NCBI GenBank assembly: GCA_036677145.1
Contig: JAKFFF010000079.1
Coordinates: forward strand, 1 to 64,000
From: CADEED01 sp036677145
GTDB taxonomy: Bacteria > Pseudomonadota > Gammaproteobacteria > Steroidobacterales > Steroidobacteraceae
Length of the DNA: 64,000 nt
Reading direction: 5' to 3'
Within the stretch, counting starts at the first letter, position 1. Every line of letters begins with the position of its first letter. Position numbers and translations under genes: made by a program. The notes under the pieces were generated by a model that saw only the letters and a list, made by a program, of their open reading frames with translations, searched no databases and was not told the DNA's origin. Positions 8,771-21,457 of this stretch are shown one piece after another.

Positions 8771-8878
8771 AAAAAAGGTAGCAATCCTGTGAACTTACGG
8801 CTTAAATACCGCGCCTCGAACAAGTACCGTGTGGGCTCGGAAAGCGGTCCTCGCCTTATTCCCTCTTGGGGGTGTGAA

Positions 8879-10645
8879 TTGACAGTTGGATTCACGGGAT
8901 GGCGCGTGATTGCGCCGTTGATTCTCCTATCGGCGGCCCTCGCGGGCTGCGCAACCGCCCCCAGCGGCGAACCTCTCCAGAGCCCCGAGGCCACCACGGC
9001 CGCGGTGCCAGCCGACGCGCAGGAGACTTCCCCCAGCCCGACGCCGACAACGGCAACCCCGAAGCACCGACGCAATGTCTCCGCCGCCCGACGGGCGCCC
9101 AGCGCCACGAGCGCGGCACCCGTTGGCGCCCCAGAGGCGATCTCCCCGGTCGAAACCGCCGACGTCATTGCTGATCCCCTCGAGCAGGCAGTCGCCGACG
9201 CCGCCGCGGAAACGCTGGTCGCCGAGCCGCAGACTCTGGCGGGCCTTACCCCCGAAAAGTATCCGGACGTCTTCGATCGCATCCGTGCCGGCTTCAAGCT
9301 GGCCGACATCGATTCGCGCGCGATCGATACCCAGGTCGCCTGGTACGCGAACAACCCGCAGTACCTGGAACGTGTGTTTGGCCGCGCGGGCCTATACCTG
9401 CATCACATCGTGCAGGAGATCGAGGCGCGGGGCATGCCGCTCGAGCTCGCCCTGCTGCCAGTCGTCGAGAGCGCTTTCGAGCCCTACGCGCGTTCGTGGG
9501 CGACCGCCAATGGCCTGTGGCAGTTCATGCCCGGCACCGGCGAGCGCTTCGGCCTGAAGCAGGACTGGTGGTATGACGGCCGCCGCGACGTGCTCGCGTC
9601 GACGCGCGCCGCGCTCGACTACCTGCAGTACATGCACGACGAGTTCTTCAATGACTGGCTGCTCGCCATCGCCGCGTACAACTGCGGCGAGTTCCGCGTG
9701 CAGCGCGAAGTGAACAAGAATCGCGCGCTCGGCAAGCCGGTCGATTTCTTCAGCCTGCACCTCCCCTCGGAAACGCGCGCGTACGTGCCGAAACTGCTGG
9801 CGATGCGCCGCCTGATGGCGAATCCCGAGGACTACGGCATCGCGTTCAGCCCGATCGCGAACGAGCCCTACTTCGTCAAGGTGGAAACCGGCGGCCAGAT
9901 CGACCTGACTCTCGCGGCCGAACTCGCGGGCATCACGATCGACGAAGTGTACGAACTCAATCCGGGGTTCCACCGCTGGGCCACGGATCCGGCGGGACCG
10001 CATTTCCTGCTGTTGCCGCGCGACACCGCGGATGCCTTCAAGCGCAATCTCGAACTGCTGCCCGCCGATCAGCGCGTGCGGGTTTCGGTGCACAAGGTCC
10101 AGCCGGGTGAGACGGTCGCGACGATCGCGAAGAAGTACAAGACGCATCCGACCGTGGTGCGCGACATGAACAACCTGACCGCGTCGAGTCTGCTCGTCGT
10201 CGGCGCCGAGCTGAAAGTCCCGTCGGCGGTGATGAATCTGCCGCCGAAGGTGATGCTCGCCGCGGCGCGTGTCGACGGCCGCGATTCGCGCACGGGCCGC
10301 CGTCCCGCGGTGCACGTCGTTCGCAGTGGCGATTCGCTGTGGCGCATCGCGAAGAAAAATCGCATGGACGTCGCGACACTCGCACGCCTGAACGGCATGG
10401 GCGCCAACGACACACTGCGTGCCGGCCAGAAGCTCGTCCTCAACAAGCGCGGATCGAGTGGCTCGTCGGCATCGTCCGGCAGCTCGCGTCCCGTGAGCTA
10501 CAAAGTGCGCAGCGGCGACACGTTGTCGCGCATCGCGAAGGTGTTTGGCGTCAGCGTGTCGGACCTGGTCAACTGGAATGGCATCAGCAAACACTCGGTG
10601 CTCCGCCCCGGCCAGAAGCTGACGGTCAACGTCCGCCGCCACTAA
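8879..10645 (+). CDS. mltD: Membrane-bound lytic murein transglycosylase D with LysM repeats
   Basis: MltD cleaves peptidoglycan glycan strands to 1,6-anhydromuropeptides and acts as an outer-membrane lipoprotein. I choose the TTG at 8879, preceded by a GGGGGTG ribosome-binding site. It gives a lipoprotein signal peptide ending in the lipobox LAGC; an ATG at 8789 would add about 30 charged residues in front. A low-complexity Ala/Pro linker follows. The SLT domain then has the catalytic glutamate in LPVVESAFEPY, then NGLWQFMPGTG and AIAAYNCGE. The C-terminus carries three clear LysM repeats (HKVQPGETVATIAKKY, HVVRSGDSLWRIAKK, YKVRSGDTLSRIAKV), with a weaker one before them. Confidence 0.92.
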   Translation: MTVGFTGWRVIAPLILLSAALAGCATAPSGEPLQSPEATTAAVPADAQETSPSPTPTTATPKHRRNVSAARRAPSATSAAPVGAPEAISPVETADVIADPLEQAVADAAAETLVAEPQTLAGLTPEKYPDVFDRIRAGFKLADIDSRAIDTQVAWYANNPQYLERVFGRAGLYLHHIVQEIEARGMPLELALLPVVESAFEPYARSWATANGLWQFMPGTGERFGLKQDWWYDGRRDVLASTRAALDYLQYMHDEFFNDWLLAIAAYNCGEFRVQREVNKNRALGKPVDFFSLHLPSETRAYVPKLLAMRRLMANPEDYGIAFSPIANEPYFVKVETGGQIDLTLAAELAGITIDEVYELNPGFHRWATDPAGPHFLLLPRDTADAFKRNLELLPADQRVRVSVHKVQPGETVATIAKKYKTHPTVVRDMNNLTASSLLVVGAELKVPSAVMNLPPKVMLAAARVDGRDSRTGRRPAVHVVRSGDSLWRIAKKNRMDVATLARLNGMGANDTLRAGQKLVLNKRGSSGSSASSGSSRPVSYKVRSGDTLSRIAKVFGVSVSDLVNWNGISKHSVLRPGQKLTVNVRRH

Positions 10646-10680
10646 GCGGTTATTCCTTAACGATAAGTCCCCCTCTCCGG

Positions 10681-10711
10681 TGTCGAGGCTGGCAAAATGC
10701 CGGCCTCGACA
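10681..10711. repeat. Inverted repeat upstream of fabI
   Basis: The arms TGTCGAGGC and GCCTCGACA pair perfectly. An inner GGC/GCC pair encloses an AAAAT loop, so the element can form a hairpin of about 12 pairs with one mismatch. It lies between the mltD stop and the fabI ribosome-binding site AGAGGGG. There is no T-tract, so it may be a Rho-assisted or processing hairpin, or an operator, rather than an intrinsic terminator. Confidence 0.5.
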
Positions 10712-10733
10712 AACCACCCAGAGGGGATCTCAC

Positions 10734-11534
10734 ATGGGCTTCATGAGCGGTAAGCGCGCGCTGATCGTCGGCGTCGCGTCGGATCGTTCGATTGCCTGGG
10801 GCATCGCGCAGGCGATGCACCGCGAAGGCGCCGAGCTCGCGTTCACCTACGTGAACGACAAGTTCAAGGACCGCGTCCAGCCCCTCGCCGAGTCGCTCGG
10901 CTCGAAGCTCGTCCTGCCCCTCGATGTCACCAACGACGCCGAAATCGAATCGACATTCGCGTCCCTGAAGCAGTCCTGGGGGCATCTCGACATCGTCGTG
11001 CATGCGGTCGCTTACGCACCGCGTGAAGCATTGGCCGGAGGTTTCACGGCGAGCACTTCGCGCGAAGCGTTCCGCGTCGCGCATGATGTTTCGAGCTACA
11101 GCCTCACCGCGCTCGCGCGCGCCGCGCAACCGCTGATGGCGGGCCGCGCCGGCGCCATTCTCACGCTGTCGTACCTGGGCGCCATCAAGTCGATCCCGAG
11201 CTACAACGTCATGGGACTCGCCAAGGCGAGCCTCGAGGCGAACGTGCGCTTCCTCGCCGCCGATCTCGGTCCGCACAACATCCGCGTGAATGCGATTTCC
11301 GCGGGCCCCATCAAGACCCTCGCCGCGGCGGGAATCGCGGGCTTCCGCAAGATGCTCGGCCGGGTGGCCGACGTTGCGCCGCTGCGCCGGAATGTCACGC
11401 TCGAGGATGTCGGAAACGCGGCCGCGTTCCTGTGCTCGGATCTCGCCAACGGTGTGACCGGCGAGATCATGTACGTCGATGCGGGGTTCAGTACTGTCGG
11501 GATGAGTTTCCCGCAGGAAGCCGGCGAAGGTTAG
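10734..11534 (+). CDS. fabI: Enoyl-[acyl-carrier-protein] reductase (NADH)
   Basis: FabI reduces enoyl-ACP in the last step of each fatty-acid elongation cycle. The protein is an SDR with the FabI-type N-terminus KRALIVGVASDRSIAWGIA. It has the active-site tyrosine in TLSYLGA and the Tyr-X6-Lys catalytic pair in YNVMGLAK. The ISAGPIKTLAAAGI segment forms the substrate-binding loop, where triclosan-type inhibitors bind in this family. The start at 10734 has a strong AGAGGGG site, giving 266 residues. It is convergent with the symporter gene, and the two stop codons overlap. Confidence 0.96.
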   Translation: MGFMSGKRALIVGVASDRSIAWGIAQAMHREGAELAFTYVNDKFKDRVQPLAESLGSKLVLPLDVTNDAEIESTFASLKQSWGHLDIVVHAVAYAPREALAGGFTASTSREAFRVAHDVSSYSLTALARAAQPLMAGRAGAILTLSYLGAIKSIPSYNVMGLAKASLEANVRFLAADLGPHNIRVNAISAGPIKTLAAAGIAGFRKMLGRVADVAPLRRNVTLEDVGNAAAFLCSDLANGVTGEIMYVDAGFSTVGMSFPQEAGEG

Positions 11535-12838
11535 GCGGCGACGGGCTCGACGGGATCGGCCAGGACAGCCGTTTCACCTTCGAGCCTCGCGACGATCACC
11601 GTACATGCCGCATCGGCCAGCACGTTGATGGCCGTGCGGCACATGTCGAGCAGGCGATCGAACACCAGCAGGACGCCGATGGCTTCGGCGGGTAGTCCGA
11701 CCGCCGCCAGGATGATCGCGATTCCCACCAGCGAAGCCGCGGGGATCCCCGCGATGCCCATCGAAGTGATGAGCGCCAGAATCACCACCGTGAACTGCGT
11801 GGCGAACGACAGGTGCAGTCCGTATGCCTGCGCGATGAACATGGCGGCCGCGCATTCGTACAGCGCGCTGCCCGCGTGGTTCATCGACGCGCCCAGTGGC
11901 ATCACGAAACCCGCGATACGCTCCGACACTTTCGCCCGTTGCTCCAGGCAGGTCAGCGACAGCGGCAGCGTCGCCGAAGAAGACGCGGTCGAAAACGCCG
12001 TGAGCAGCGCCGGCGCCATGGCCGGATACAGCCGCCAGGGATTCACGCGCGCCACCACGGCCAGCAGGATGGGCAGCGCGATGAACCCGTAGATCAGCAG
12101 GCCGGCGACCACGCAGGCGGCAAACAGCGCCAGGTGCGGGGCGCCCGCGAAACCGGAAATCGCAACCACCTTGGCGATCAGCGCGAACACGCCAATGGGC
12201 GCGAGCGTCATCACCCAACCGGTGATGCGCATCATGATCAGGAAGATTCCCTGCCAGAAGCTCATCACCGTGCCCCGATGCGGCTGGTCGATTCGCGCCA
12301 GGAAGAATCCGAAGATCACCGAGAAGAACACCAGCGCCAGTAGTTTGGTGTTCGCCGCGGCTTCGACCAGGTTGGACGGCACGATGCCGCGGATGGTGTC
12401 GAGCACGCTCGTATCGGCGCGCGCTTTCACGCCCGCGGTGACCTGCGCCGCATCGGCGGTGAGCGCCAGCGTGTCGCCAACGGGCACGCCGTTCGCAATG
12501 CCGGGCTCGACGAGATTCACGAGGAACAACGCGATCAACACGGCCAACAGCGTGGTGACGACGTAGAAGGCCAGCGTCTTGCCGCCTAGGCGCCCGAGCT
12601 CCGGGCCGGAACCCAGTGCCGCGACCCCCGTGATCACCGAAGCCAGGATCAACGGCACGATGAGCATCTTCAGAAGGTTGATGAACATCGTGCCGACGAG
12701 GTCGAACAACGGCACGAGGTCGAAGCCGAGGCTGGCGCCGTAGTTGCGCACCAGCCATCCGGCGAACGCGCCGGCGAACATCGCGATCAGGATCGGGAAG
12801 ACAGGAGTTGGCTTAGAGTCCGTGCCAGCCGACCCCAT
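11531..12838 (-). CDS. Dicarboxylate/amino acid:cation symporter (DAACS family)
   Basis: This inner-membrane protein of 435 residues should import dicarboxylates or acidic amino acids with Na+ or H+. It has multiple hydrophobic segments, the serine-rich re-entrant loop TASSSATLPLSL, the second hairpin segment SMGIAGIPAASL, and LDMCRTAINVLADAA near the C-terminus. The motif that usually reads NMDGTALYE in this family reads NHAGSALYE here, so the usual aspartate is missing. The NVxGD motif has alanine in place of glycine. Substrate or coupling may therefore differ from GltP or DctA. The stop codon overlaps that of fabI on the opposite strand. Confidence 0.88.
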   Translation of the reverse strand: MGSAGTDSKPTPVFPILIAMFAGAFAGWLVRNYGASLGFDLVPLFDLVGTMFINLLKMLIVPLILASVITGVAALGSGPELGRLGGKTLAFYVVTTLLAVLIALFLVNLVEPGIANGVPVGDTLALTADAAQVTAGVKARADTSVLDTIRGIVPSNLVEAAANTKLLALVFFSVIFGFFLARIDQPHRGTVMSFWQGIFLIMMRITGWVMTLAPIGVFALIAKVVAISGFAGAPHLALFAACVVAGLLIYGFIALPILLAVVARVNPWRLYPAMAPALLTAFSTASSSATLPLSLTCLEQRAKVSERIAGFVMPLGASMNHAGSALYECAAAMFIAQAYGLHLSFATQFTVVILALITSMGIAGIPAASLVGIAIILAAVGLPAEAIGVLLVFDRLLDMCRTAINVLADAACTVIVARLEGETAVLADPVEPVAA

Positions 12839-12844
12839 GCAGTG

Positions 12845-14749
12845 TTACTCGAACACCTTCGGATTCTTCACGATTTTCGCCTTGGCCTTGGCGGCGTTGA
12901 CATAGGCGGCGAGGTCGCCTTGCGCCGAACGCTGCTGGAACATGACGTTCTGTTGCTGGACGAGCTGCGGATTGACGCTCGCATCACCCGTGCGCAAACG
13001 CGTCACGACGAACACGGCGGCCGAGCCGTCGTCGAGCGACACCGTTTTCGCGACCGGCGCGTCGCCGGGACGCGGCGCGTCGAAGATGGCGGTGCGCAAT
13101 GCGGCGGGAATCGACGGGTCCGCGCGGCCCACGAAACGCGCCGGCTCCACCGGCACCTTCCATGACTGCGCGACCGTCTCGAGCTTCTCGCCGGCAGCCA
13201 GCTTCGGCAGCGCAGCTTCCGCCGCGGCTTTCGCGGCGGCCGCGCCGCGCTCGTGGCGCAGCAATGCAACCACTTCGTCGCGCACGACCTCGAGCGGTTT
13301 CACCTGGGCCTTGCGGTGCTCGGTGACTTTGACGATCACGATACGATCTTCGCCGAGCGCCAGTGGTCCCGCGATCCTGCCCTGGTTGAGCGCCGCGTCG
13401 TTGAATACGAGTTGCTGCAGATCCGTGCTCGAACCCAGTGGCGCCGCGCCGCCGCCGCGCAGGAAATCCGGAATCGTGCCGCGGGTAAGTCCGTACTCCT
13501 GCGCGAGCTGGTCGAGATTCGTCTCGCCCTTCTCGATGCGCTCGGCAACGGCTTCCTGTCGGTCGCCGAACAGGGAGGCGGCCCGATCCTGGCGATACTG
13601 GGAATCGATTTCGGCGCGCACGCTCTCGAAGGGCCGTGCCTCACCCGCCTGAATCTCTTCCAGCTTGATGATGTGATAGCCGAACTGCGACTTCACCGGA
13701 CCTGCGATGTCGCCAACTTTCATGCCGAACAACGCGTCGCCGAACGGTCCGGGGAACTGGCTGTGTTCGACGAAGCCGAGTTCTCCACCCGAAGAGGCAG
13801 TGACGTCGGACGAGTTCTGCTGTGCGAGCGCGGCGAAATCCTTGCCGGCGCGGGCTTCGGCCAGCACGCTCTCGGCCTTCTTGAGCGCGGCGGCTTCTTC
13901 GCCTTCGTTCACCGGAATCAGGATGTGACGCGCACGGCGCCGCTCTTCGAGCACGTAGTTGGAGCGGTTGTCGTCGTAGATCTTGCGCAGATCCGCCTCG
14001 GATGGCTCAACCTGCGCCGCGAGCGCCTCGAGCCGCAGCTCGGCGTATTCGAGCGCCACCGATTCGGTGGTCATGAAGCGATCGCCGTTCTTTTCGTAGA
14101 ACGCCTGGACCGTGGCGTCGTCGATGGGCTGGTCGCCCCCGAAACTCTCGGGCGACAACTGCACGTACTGGACTTCGCGCTCTTCGTTTTCGAGATTGAA
14201 CAGGCGTCGCGCTTCCGCGTCCGTGAGGAAATAGGAGGCGCCGATGCCCTGCTGCAGCTGGTTGATCAGCATCTGGTTGCGAACGTCGTTGAAGAACTCG
14301 CGTTCACTCTTGCCGCTCTGCTGCAGATAGAGGCGTGCCTGAGTCGGATCGTATTTTCCGTCGGCGCCCTGGAACGCGGGGATGTTCTGGAATTCGCCGA
14401 GGACTGCCTGCTCGCTCACGCGATAGTTGCCGTCACGCAGGCGCGTCTCGATGACCTTGCGCAGCACCAGGTTGTCGATGATGCCTTCCTGGAATCTGAC
14501 GCGTTGCTCGTCGGTCATGTCGGTGCCGACCTGCGTCGCCCAGCGATTCTGGGTTTCGCTCCAGGCACGCGTGGCCTCGAAGGCGGGAATGTCCTCGCCA
14601 TCGACCGAAGCCGCGCCTTGAGCGGCACCACCACCGGGATCCAGCGCGCCCGATCCGCCCCAGAACACGAAGGTCAGGCCGATGGCACCGAGAATGATCC
14701 AGGCCAGCCATTTCTGGCCCTGCAGGCCATCACGAATACGTTGCAGCAT
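12845..14749 (-). CDS. ppiD: Periplasmic folding chaperone/peptidyl-prolyl isomerase PpiD
   Basis: PpiD is an inner-membrane-anchored periplasmic foldase associated with the Sec translocon. The 634-residue protein has a short cytoplasmic N-terminus and one transmembrane helix (WLAWIILGAIGLTFVFW). A SurA-N-like chaperone region follows at roughly residues 40-200. The parvulin domain, around residues 265-360, includes RRARHILIP, GGELGFVEHSQFPGPFGDALF and FGYHIIKLE. It lies downstream of lon as in E. coli, but two tRNA genes take the place of hupB. Confidence 0.93.
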   Translation of the reverse strand: MLQRIRDGLQGQKWLAWIILGAIGLTFVFWGGSGALDPGGGAAQGAASVDGEDIPAFEATRAWSETQNRWATQVGTDMTDEQRVRFQEGIIDNLVLRKVIETRLRDGNYRVSEQAVLGEFQNIPAFQGADGKYDPTQARLYLQQSGKSEREFFNDVRNQMLINQLQQGIGASYFLTDAEARRLFNLENEEREVQYVQLSPESFGGDQPIDDATVQAFYEKNGDRFMTTESVALEYAELRLEALAAQVEPSEADLRKIYDDNRSNYVLEERRRARHILIPVNEGEEAAALKKAESVLAEARAGKDFAALAQQNSSDVTASSGGELGFVEHSQFPGPFGDALFGMKVGDIAGPVKSQFGYHIIKLEEIQAGEARPFESVRAEIDSQYRQDRAASLFGDRQEAVAERIEKGETNLDQLAQEYGLTRGTIPDFLRGGGAAPLGSSTDLQQLVFNDAALNQGRIAGPLALGEDRIVIVKVTEHRKAQVKPLEVVRDEVVALLRHERGAAAAKAAAEAALPKLAAGEKLETVAQSWKVPVEPARFVGRADPSIPAALRTAIFDAPRPGDAPVAKTVSLDDGSAAVFVVTRLRTGDASVNPQLVQQQNVMFQQRSAQGDLAAYVNAAKAKAKIVKNPKVFE

Positions 14750-14778
14750 CCTAGGCGAGGCTCCTGGTCCTCAAAGAT

Positions 14779-14855
14779 TGGCGGAGCGGACGGGACTCGA
14801 ACCCGCGACCCCCGGCGTGACAGGCCGGTATTCTAACCAACTGAACTACCGCTCC
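14779..14855 (-). tRNA. tRNA-Asp (GTC)
   Basis: The minus strand folds into a full cloverleaf: acceptor GGAGCGG/CCGCTCC, D arm, anticodon loop CTGTCAC giving anticodon GTC, and T arm GCGGG-TTCGAGT-CCCGT. The CCA end is encoded at 14779-14781. It sits six bases downstream of tRNA-Val on the same strand, so both are probably processed from one transcript. Confidence 0.97.
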
Positions 14856-14861
14856 AATTTT

Positions 14862-14936
14862 TGGTGGGTGCTGAGGGTTTCGAACCCCCGACCCTCGCCT
14901 TGTAAGGGCGATGCTCTACCGCTGAGCTAAGCACCC
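14862..14936 (-). tRNA. tRNA-Val (TAC)
   Basis: The minus strand gives acceptor GGGTGCT/AGCACCC, anticodon loop CTTACAA giving anticodon TAC, and T loop TTCGAAA. The CCA is encoded at 14862-14864. It lies between the lon terminator and tRNA-Asp. Confidence 0.97.
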
Positions 14937-14996
14937 GATTGGCCGCCCGCGAAAGGCCGCGCAGTCTAGCGGATCGTATCCGGAGACGGAAGCCAT

Positions 14997-15027
14997 AAAA
15001 AAAGAGGGCCCCTGACGGAGCCCTTTT
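14997..15027 (-). terminator. Rho-independent terminator downstream of lon
   Basis: On the minus strand the sequence reads AGGGCTCC, loop GTCA, GGGGCCCT, then C and a run of seven T. That is an eight-pair stem (one G-U) followed by a T-tract, about 50 bases after the lon stop codon. The opposite strand has a weaker TTTTATT tail. Further GC-rich dyads (CCCGGCGCAGCCGGG and similar) lie between it and lon. Confidence 0.8.
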
Positions 15028-15078
15028 ATTATTCACGGACCCGGCGCAGCCGGGACTGAATCCCGGGCGCAGCCCGAA

Positions 15079-17547
<2,469 letters not shown>

Positions 17548-17625
17548 GCGCTGGGCCCTCGCAGTCCGCGAGACGCTGCGAAATGCAGCTTCCCGAGGCT
17601 GTATTTAGTCAAAGTGTAGCGCGGG

Positions 17626-17652
17626 AAGTGGGGATACGCCGGGGCGTTTCAA
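17626..17652 (-). promoter_or_regulatory. Sigma-32-like heat-shock promoter of lon
   Basis: On the minus strand TTGAAA (17647-17652) is followed after 13 bases by CCCCACTT (17626-17633). This closely matches the RpoH consensus CTTGAAA, 11-16 bases, CCCCAT. The implied transcript would start near 17618 and leave a leader of about 70 bases before lon. Heat-shock control of lon is established in E. coli; here it is inferred from the match. Confidence 0.6.
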
Positions 17653-17745
17653 CGCTTGCGACGCAGTTCCGATCCGCTGGCAGAGTTGCACCGCCGCGAG
17701 AATCGCGGCGATGCCGTAGGGAATTGTCGGTCAGCCAAACTCTTT

Positions 17746-19065
<1,320 letters not shown>

Positions 19066-19117
19066 CGTTGCTCCGCGTGACGCCAAGAGGGCAATACGCC
19101 CTTTCAGCTATGGGTTC

Positions 19118-19145
19118 TATATATCATGGGTCCGGACTCCGACAA
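19118..19145 (-). promoter_or_regulatory. Sigma-70-like promoter upstream of clpX
   Basis: On the minus strand TTGTCG (19140-19145) is followed after 16 bases by TATATA (19118-19123). The stretch is notably AT-rich for this chromosome. The predicted start is near 19111, giving a leader of about 45 bases that contains an AGGGC/GCCCT hairpin. Confidence 0.5.
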
Positions 19146-19244
19146 AGCCAGACCCAAATGGAACCCGTTGTTTATACGGGATTTGTCGAGAACTGCGAGT
19201 CGCTTCGCAGTTGACCCCCCGCGCTTGCAGGAGCCCGGGAATCT

Positions 19245-19868
19245 TTACGGCGTCGGCGCTGTCGGAGGCGCCACACGCTTGTCGAGTAACTTATCTACAA
19301 GCCCGTAAGCGACCGCCTCAGTCGGGCTCATGAAATTGTCACGTTCGGAGTCGGCCTTGATCTTGTCGACCGTCTGCCCCGTGTGTCGCGCCAGGATCTC
19401 ATTGAGACGCTCGCGAATCTTGAGAATTTCCTGCGCCTGGATGTGAATGTCGCTGGCCTGGCCCTGATAACCGCCGGAAGGCTGGTGAATCATTGCGCGG
19501 GAATTGGGCAACATGAATCGCTTGCCCTTGGCGCCGCCGGCGAGGAGTACGGCACCCATCGAAGCCGCCATACCGATGCAGATCGTGCTCACGTCGGGCT
19601 TGATGAATTGCATGGTGTCGTAAATCGCGAGGCCCGAGCTCACCGAGCCGCCGGGCGAATTGATGTATAGCGCGATGTCCTTGTCGGGATTTTCCGATTC
19701 GAGGAACAACAGCTGCGCGACGATGACATTCGCCATGTAGTCCTCGACCGGACCGACCGCGAATACCACTCGCTCCTTGAGCAGGCGCGAATAGATGTCG
19801 TATGAGCGCTCACCGCGCGCGGTTTGCTCGACAACAATCGGGATCAGGTTCAGGGCGCGCTCGTTCAT
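19245..19868 (-). CDS. clpP: ATP-dependent Clp protease proteolytic subunit
   Basis: ClpP forms the serine protease chamber that works with ClpX. The 207-residue protein carries the nucleophile in GMAASMGA, the catalytic histidine in MIHQPSGG, and the aspartate in SERDNFMS. The oxyanion region INSPGGSV is intact. It starts 33 bases after tig and ends 179 bases before clpX, the usual tig-clpP-clpX order. Confidence 0.97.
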   Translation of the reverse strand: MNERALNLIPIVVEQTARGERSYDIYSRLLKERVVFAVGPVEDYMANVIVAQLLFLESENPDKDIALYINSPGGSVSSGLAIYDTMQFIKPDVSTICIGMAASMGAVLLAGGAKGKRFMLPNSRAMIHQPSGGYQGQASDIHIQAQEILKIRERLNEILARHTGQTVDKIKADSERDNFMSPTEAVAYGLVDKLLDKRVAPPTAPTP

Positions 19869-19901
19869 CGAATATCTCCTAAATTCTTCAGGCCTAATTC
19901 T

Positions 19902-21206
19902 TCAGCTCTCGTTCTTGCCGAACTGCGTGAGGTCCGAAAAGCTTGCCGCCTTGTCGCTGACCTTGGCCTGTCCCATCACCCAGTCAATCGCCTGGGCCTC
20001 GAGAACCTGCGACTCTATTTGTCGCATCATGTCGGGGTTTTGCAAGTAGGCGCGTCGCACTTCGTCCGGTTTGGAATACGCACCGGCGACTTCGTTCAGT
20101 TTCTCCTGCACGGATTCGCGGCTGACCTTGAGATTGGCGCTGCGCACCACCTCGCCCATGAGCAGGCTCAACGCCACTCTACGGCGCGCGGCTTCTTCGA
20201 ACGGCTCGCGGGGCGGCAACTGCTTGGCATCCTTGACGCCGGCACGCCGCAGCATCTCGACCTGCAATTCCTGCACGCGTTCATCGACGAGCTGGCGCGG
20301 CAGTTCGATCGGATTGTTCTTGTACAGCGCTTCGAGGACCTGGCCACGCACGTTCTGGCGAATCGCCTCGCTGAGCTCGCGCTCCATGTTCGCGCGCACT
20401 TCGTTGCGCAGACTCTCGATGTTGCCGTCGGCGATGCCGAAGCTCTTCGCGAATTCCTCATCGAGCGGCGCCGCTACTTGCTCTTCGACCTTGCCGACCT
20501 GGATCGAGAAATGCGCGGTCTTGCCGGCAAGCTCCTTGTTGGGATGGTCCGCGGCGAACGTCGCGTCCGCTTCGCGCGAATCGCCCGCGCTCGCGCCGAT
20601 GATTGCGTCTTCGAACTCTTTCATCACCTGGCCGCTGCCCAGGCCAATGTGGACGTCCTTGCCACTGCCACCCTGGAATTCCACGCCGTCGATGGTGCCC
20701 GTGAAGCTCACCGTCACACGATCGTTCACGGCCGCGGCCCGCGCGACTTCGTTGAAAGCGGGGCGCTGCTTGCGCAGCGTGTTGATCATCGCGTCGAGAT
20801 CGGCATCACCGACACTCGCGACGGGTTTTTCGATCTTGATGTCCGTGACTGGCTGCAGCTTCACTTCGGGCAGCACTTCGAACACCGCGGCGTACTTGAG
20901 GTCGGTGCCCGGCCCCATGGCGATGGGTTCGATGCGCGGCCCGCCGGCGGGATTCAGATTCTCGCGCTGCACCGCCTCGGAGAACGAGGAGCGCATGAGA
21001 TCGTTCACGACCTCACCGTGCACCTGATCGCCGTATTGCTGGCGAATGACGGCGAGCGGCGCCTTGCCGGGGCGAAAGCCCTTGAGCCGCGCCGTGCGCG
21101 AAATCTTGTTCAAACGCTGGGCGACTTCTCCATCGACCTGCGCGGCGGGGATTGCCACCTCGAGACGACGCTCAAGTCCGCCCGTGGCGGTCACTGAAAC
21201 CTGCAT
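19902..21206 (-). CDS. tig: Trigger factor
   Basis: Trigger factor is the ribosome-bound chaperone and prolyl isomerase that meets nascent chains. The 434-residue protein has the ribosome-binding segment with GFRPGKAP in place of the usual GFRxGKVP. The central FKBP-like domain runs from about residue 150 to 245 (VSFTGTIDG and GSGQVMKEFEDAIIG), and the helical C-terminal domain follows. It is preceded by tRNA-Leu on the same strand and followed by clpP. Confidence 0.96.
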   Translation of the reverse strand: MQVSVTATGGLERRLEVAIPAAQVDGEVAQRLNKISRTARLKGFRPGKAPLAVIRQQYGDQVHGEVVNDLMRSSFSEAVQRENLNPAGGPRIEPIAMGPGTDLKYAAVFEVLPEVKLQPVTDIKIEKPVASVGDADLDAMINTLRKQRPAFNEVARAAAVNDRVTVSFTGTIDGVEFQGGSGKDVHIGLGSGQVMKEFEDAIIGASAGDSREADATFAADHPNKELAGKTAHFSIQVGKVEEQVAAPLDEEFAKSFGIADGNIESLRNEVRANMERELSEAIRQNVRGQVLEALYKNNPIELPRQLVDERVQELQVEMLRRAGVKDAKQLPPREPFEEAARRRVALSLLMGEVVRSANLKVSRESVQEKLNEVAGAYSKPDEVRRAYLQNPDMMRQIESQVLEAQAIDWVMGQAKVSDKAASFSDLTQFGKNES

Positions 21207-21241
21207 AACAATTCCTCAACTCGTTTAAAACGCTGCGCGAT

Positions 21242-21326
21242 TGGTGCGAAAGGAGAGACTCGAACTCTCACGGGTTGCCCCACTGGAACCTAAATCCAGC
21301 GCGTCTACCAGTTCCGCCACTCTCGC
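21242..21326 (-). tRNA. tRNA-Leu (TAG)
   Basis: The minus strand gives an 85-base class II tRNA: acceptor GCGAGAG/CTTTCGC, anticodon loop TTTAGGT giving anticodon TAG, a long variable arm, and T loop TTCGAGT. The CCA is encoded at 21242-21244. It lies 35 bases upstream of tig on the same strand. Confidence 0.97.
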
Positions 21327-21457
21327 CCCCAGGCGCGAGGGGCGCGGATTATATGCCAATACCGCACCGCGAACCCGTACCGTGCGGATCCATCACCGGC
21401 CAACGCCGCCCACTCCGTTTTGGCTATGCTTCGGCGCCATCAGGAGAGGGACATAAG

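Noticed and set aside
9392..10717. A 441-codon minus-strand frame opposite mltD
   Set aside because: Shadow of the LysM-rich mltD gene; no family features.
13253..14836. A 527-codon plus-strand frame opposite ppiD
   Set aside because: It runs through the tRNA-Asp gene and has no conserved motif; ppiD explains the region.
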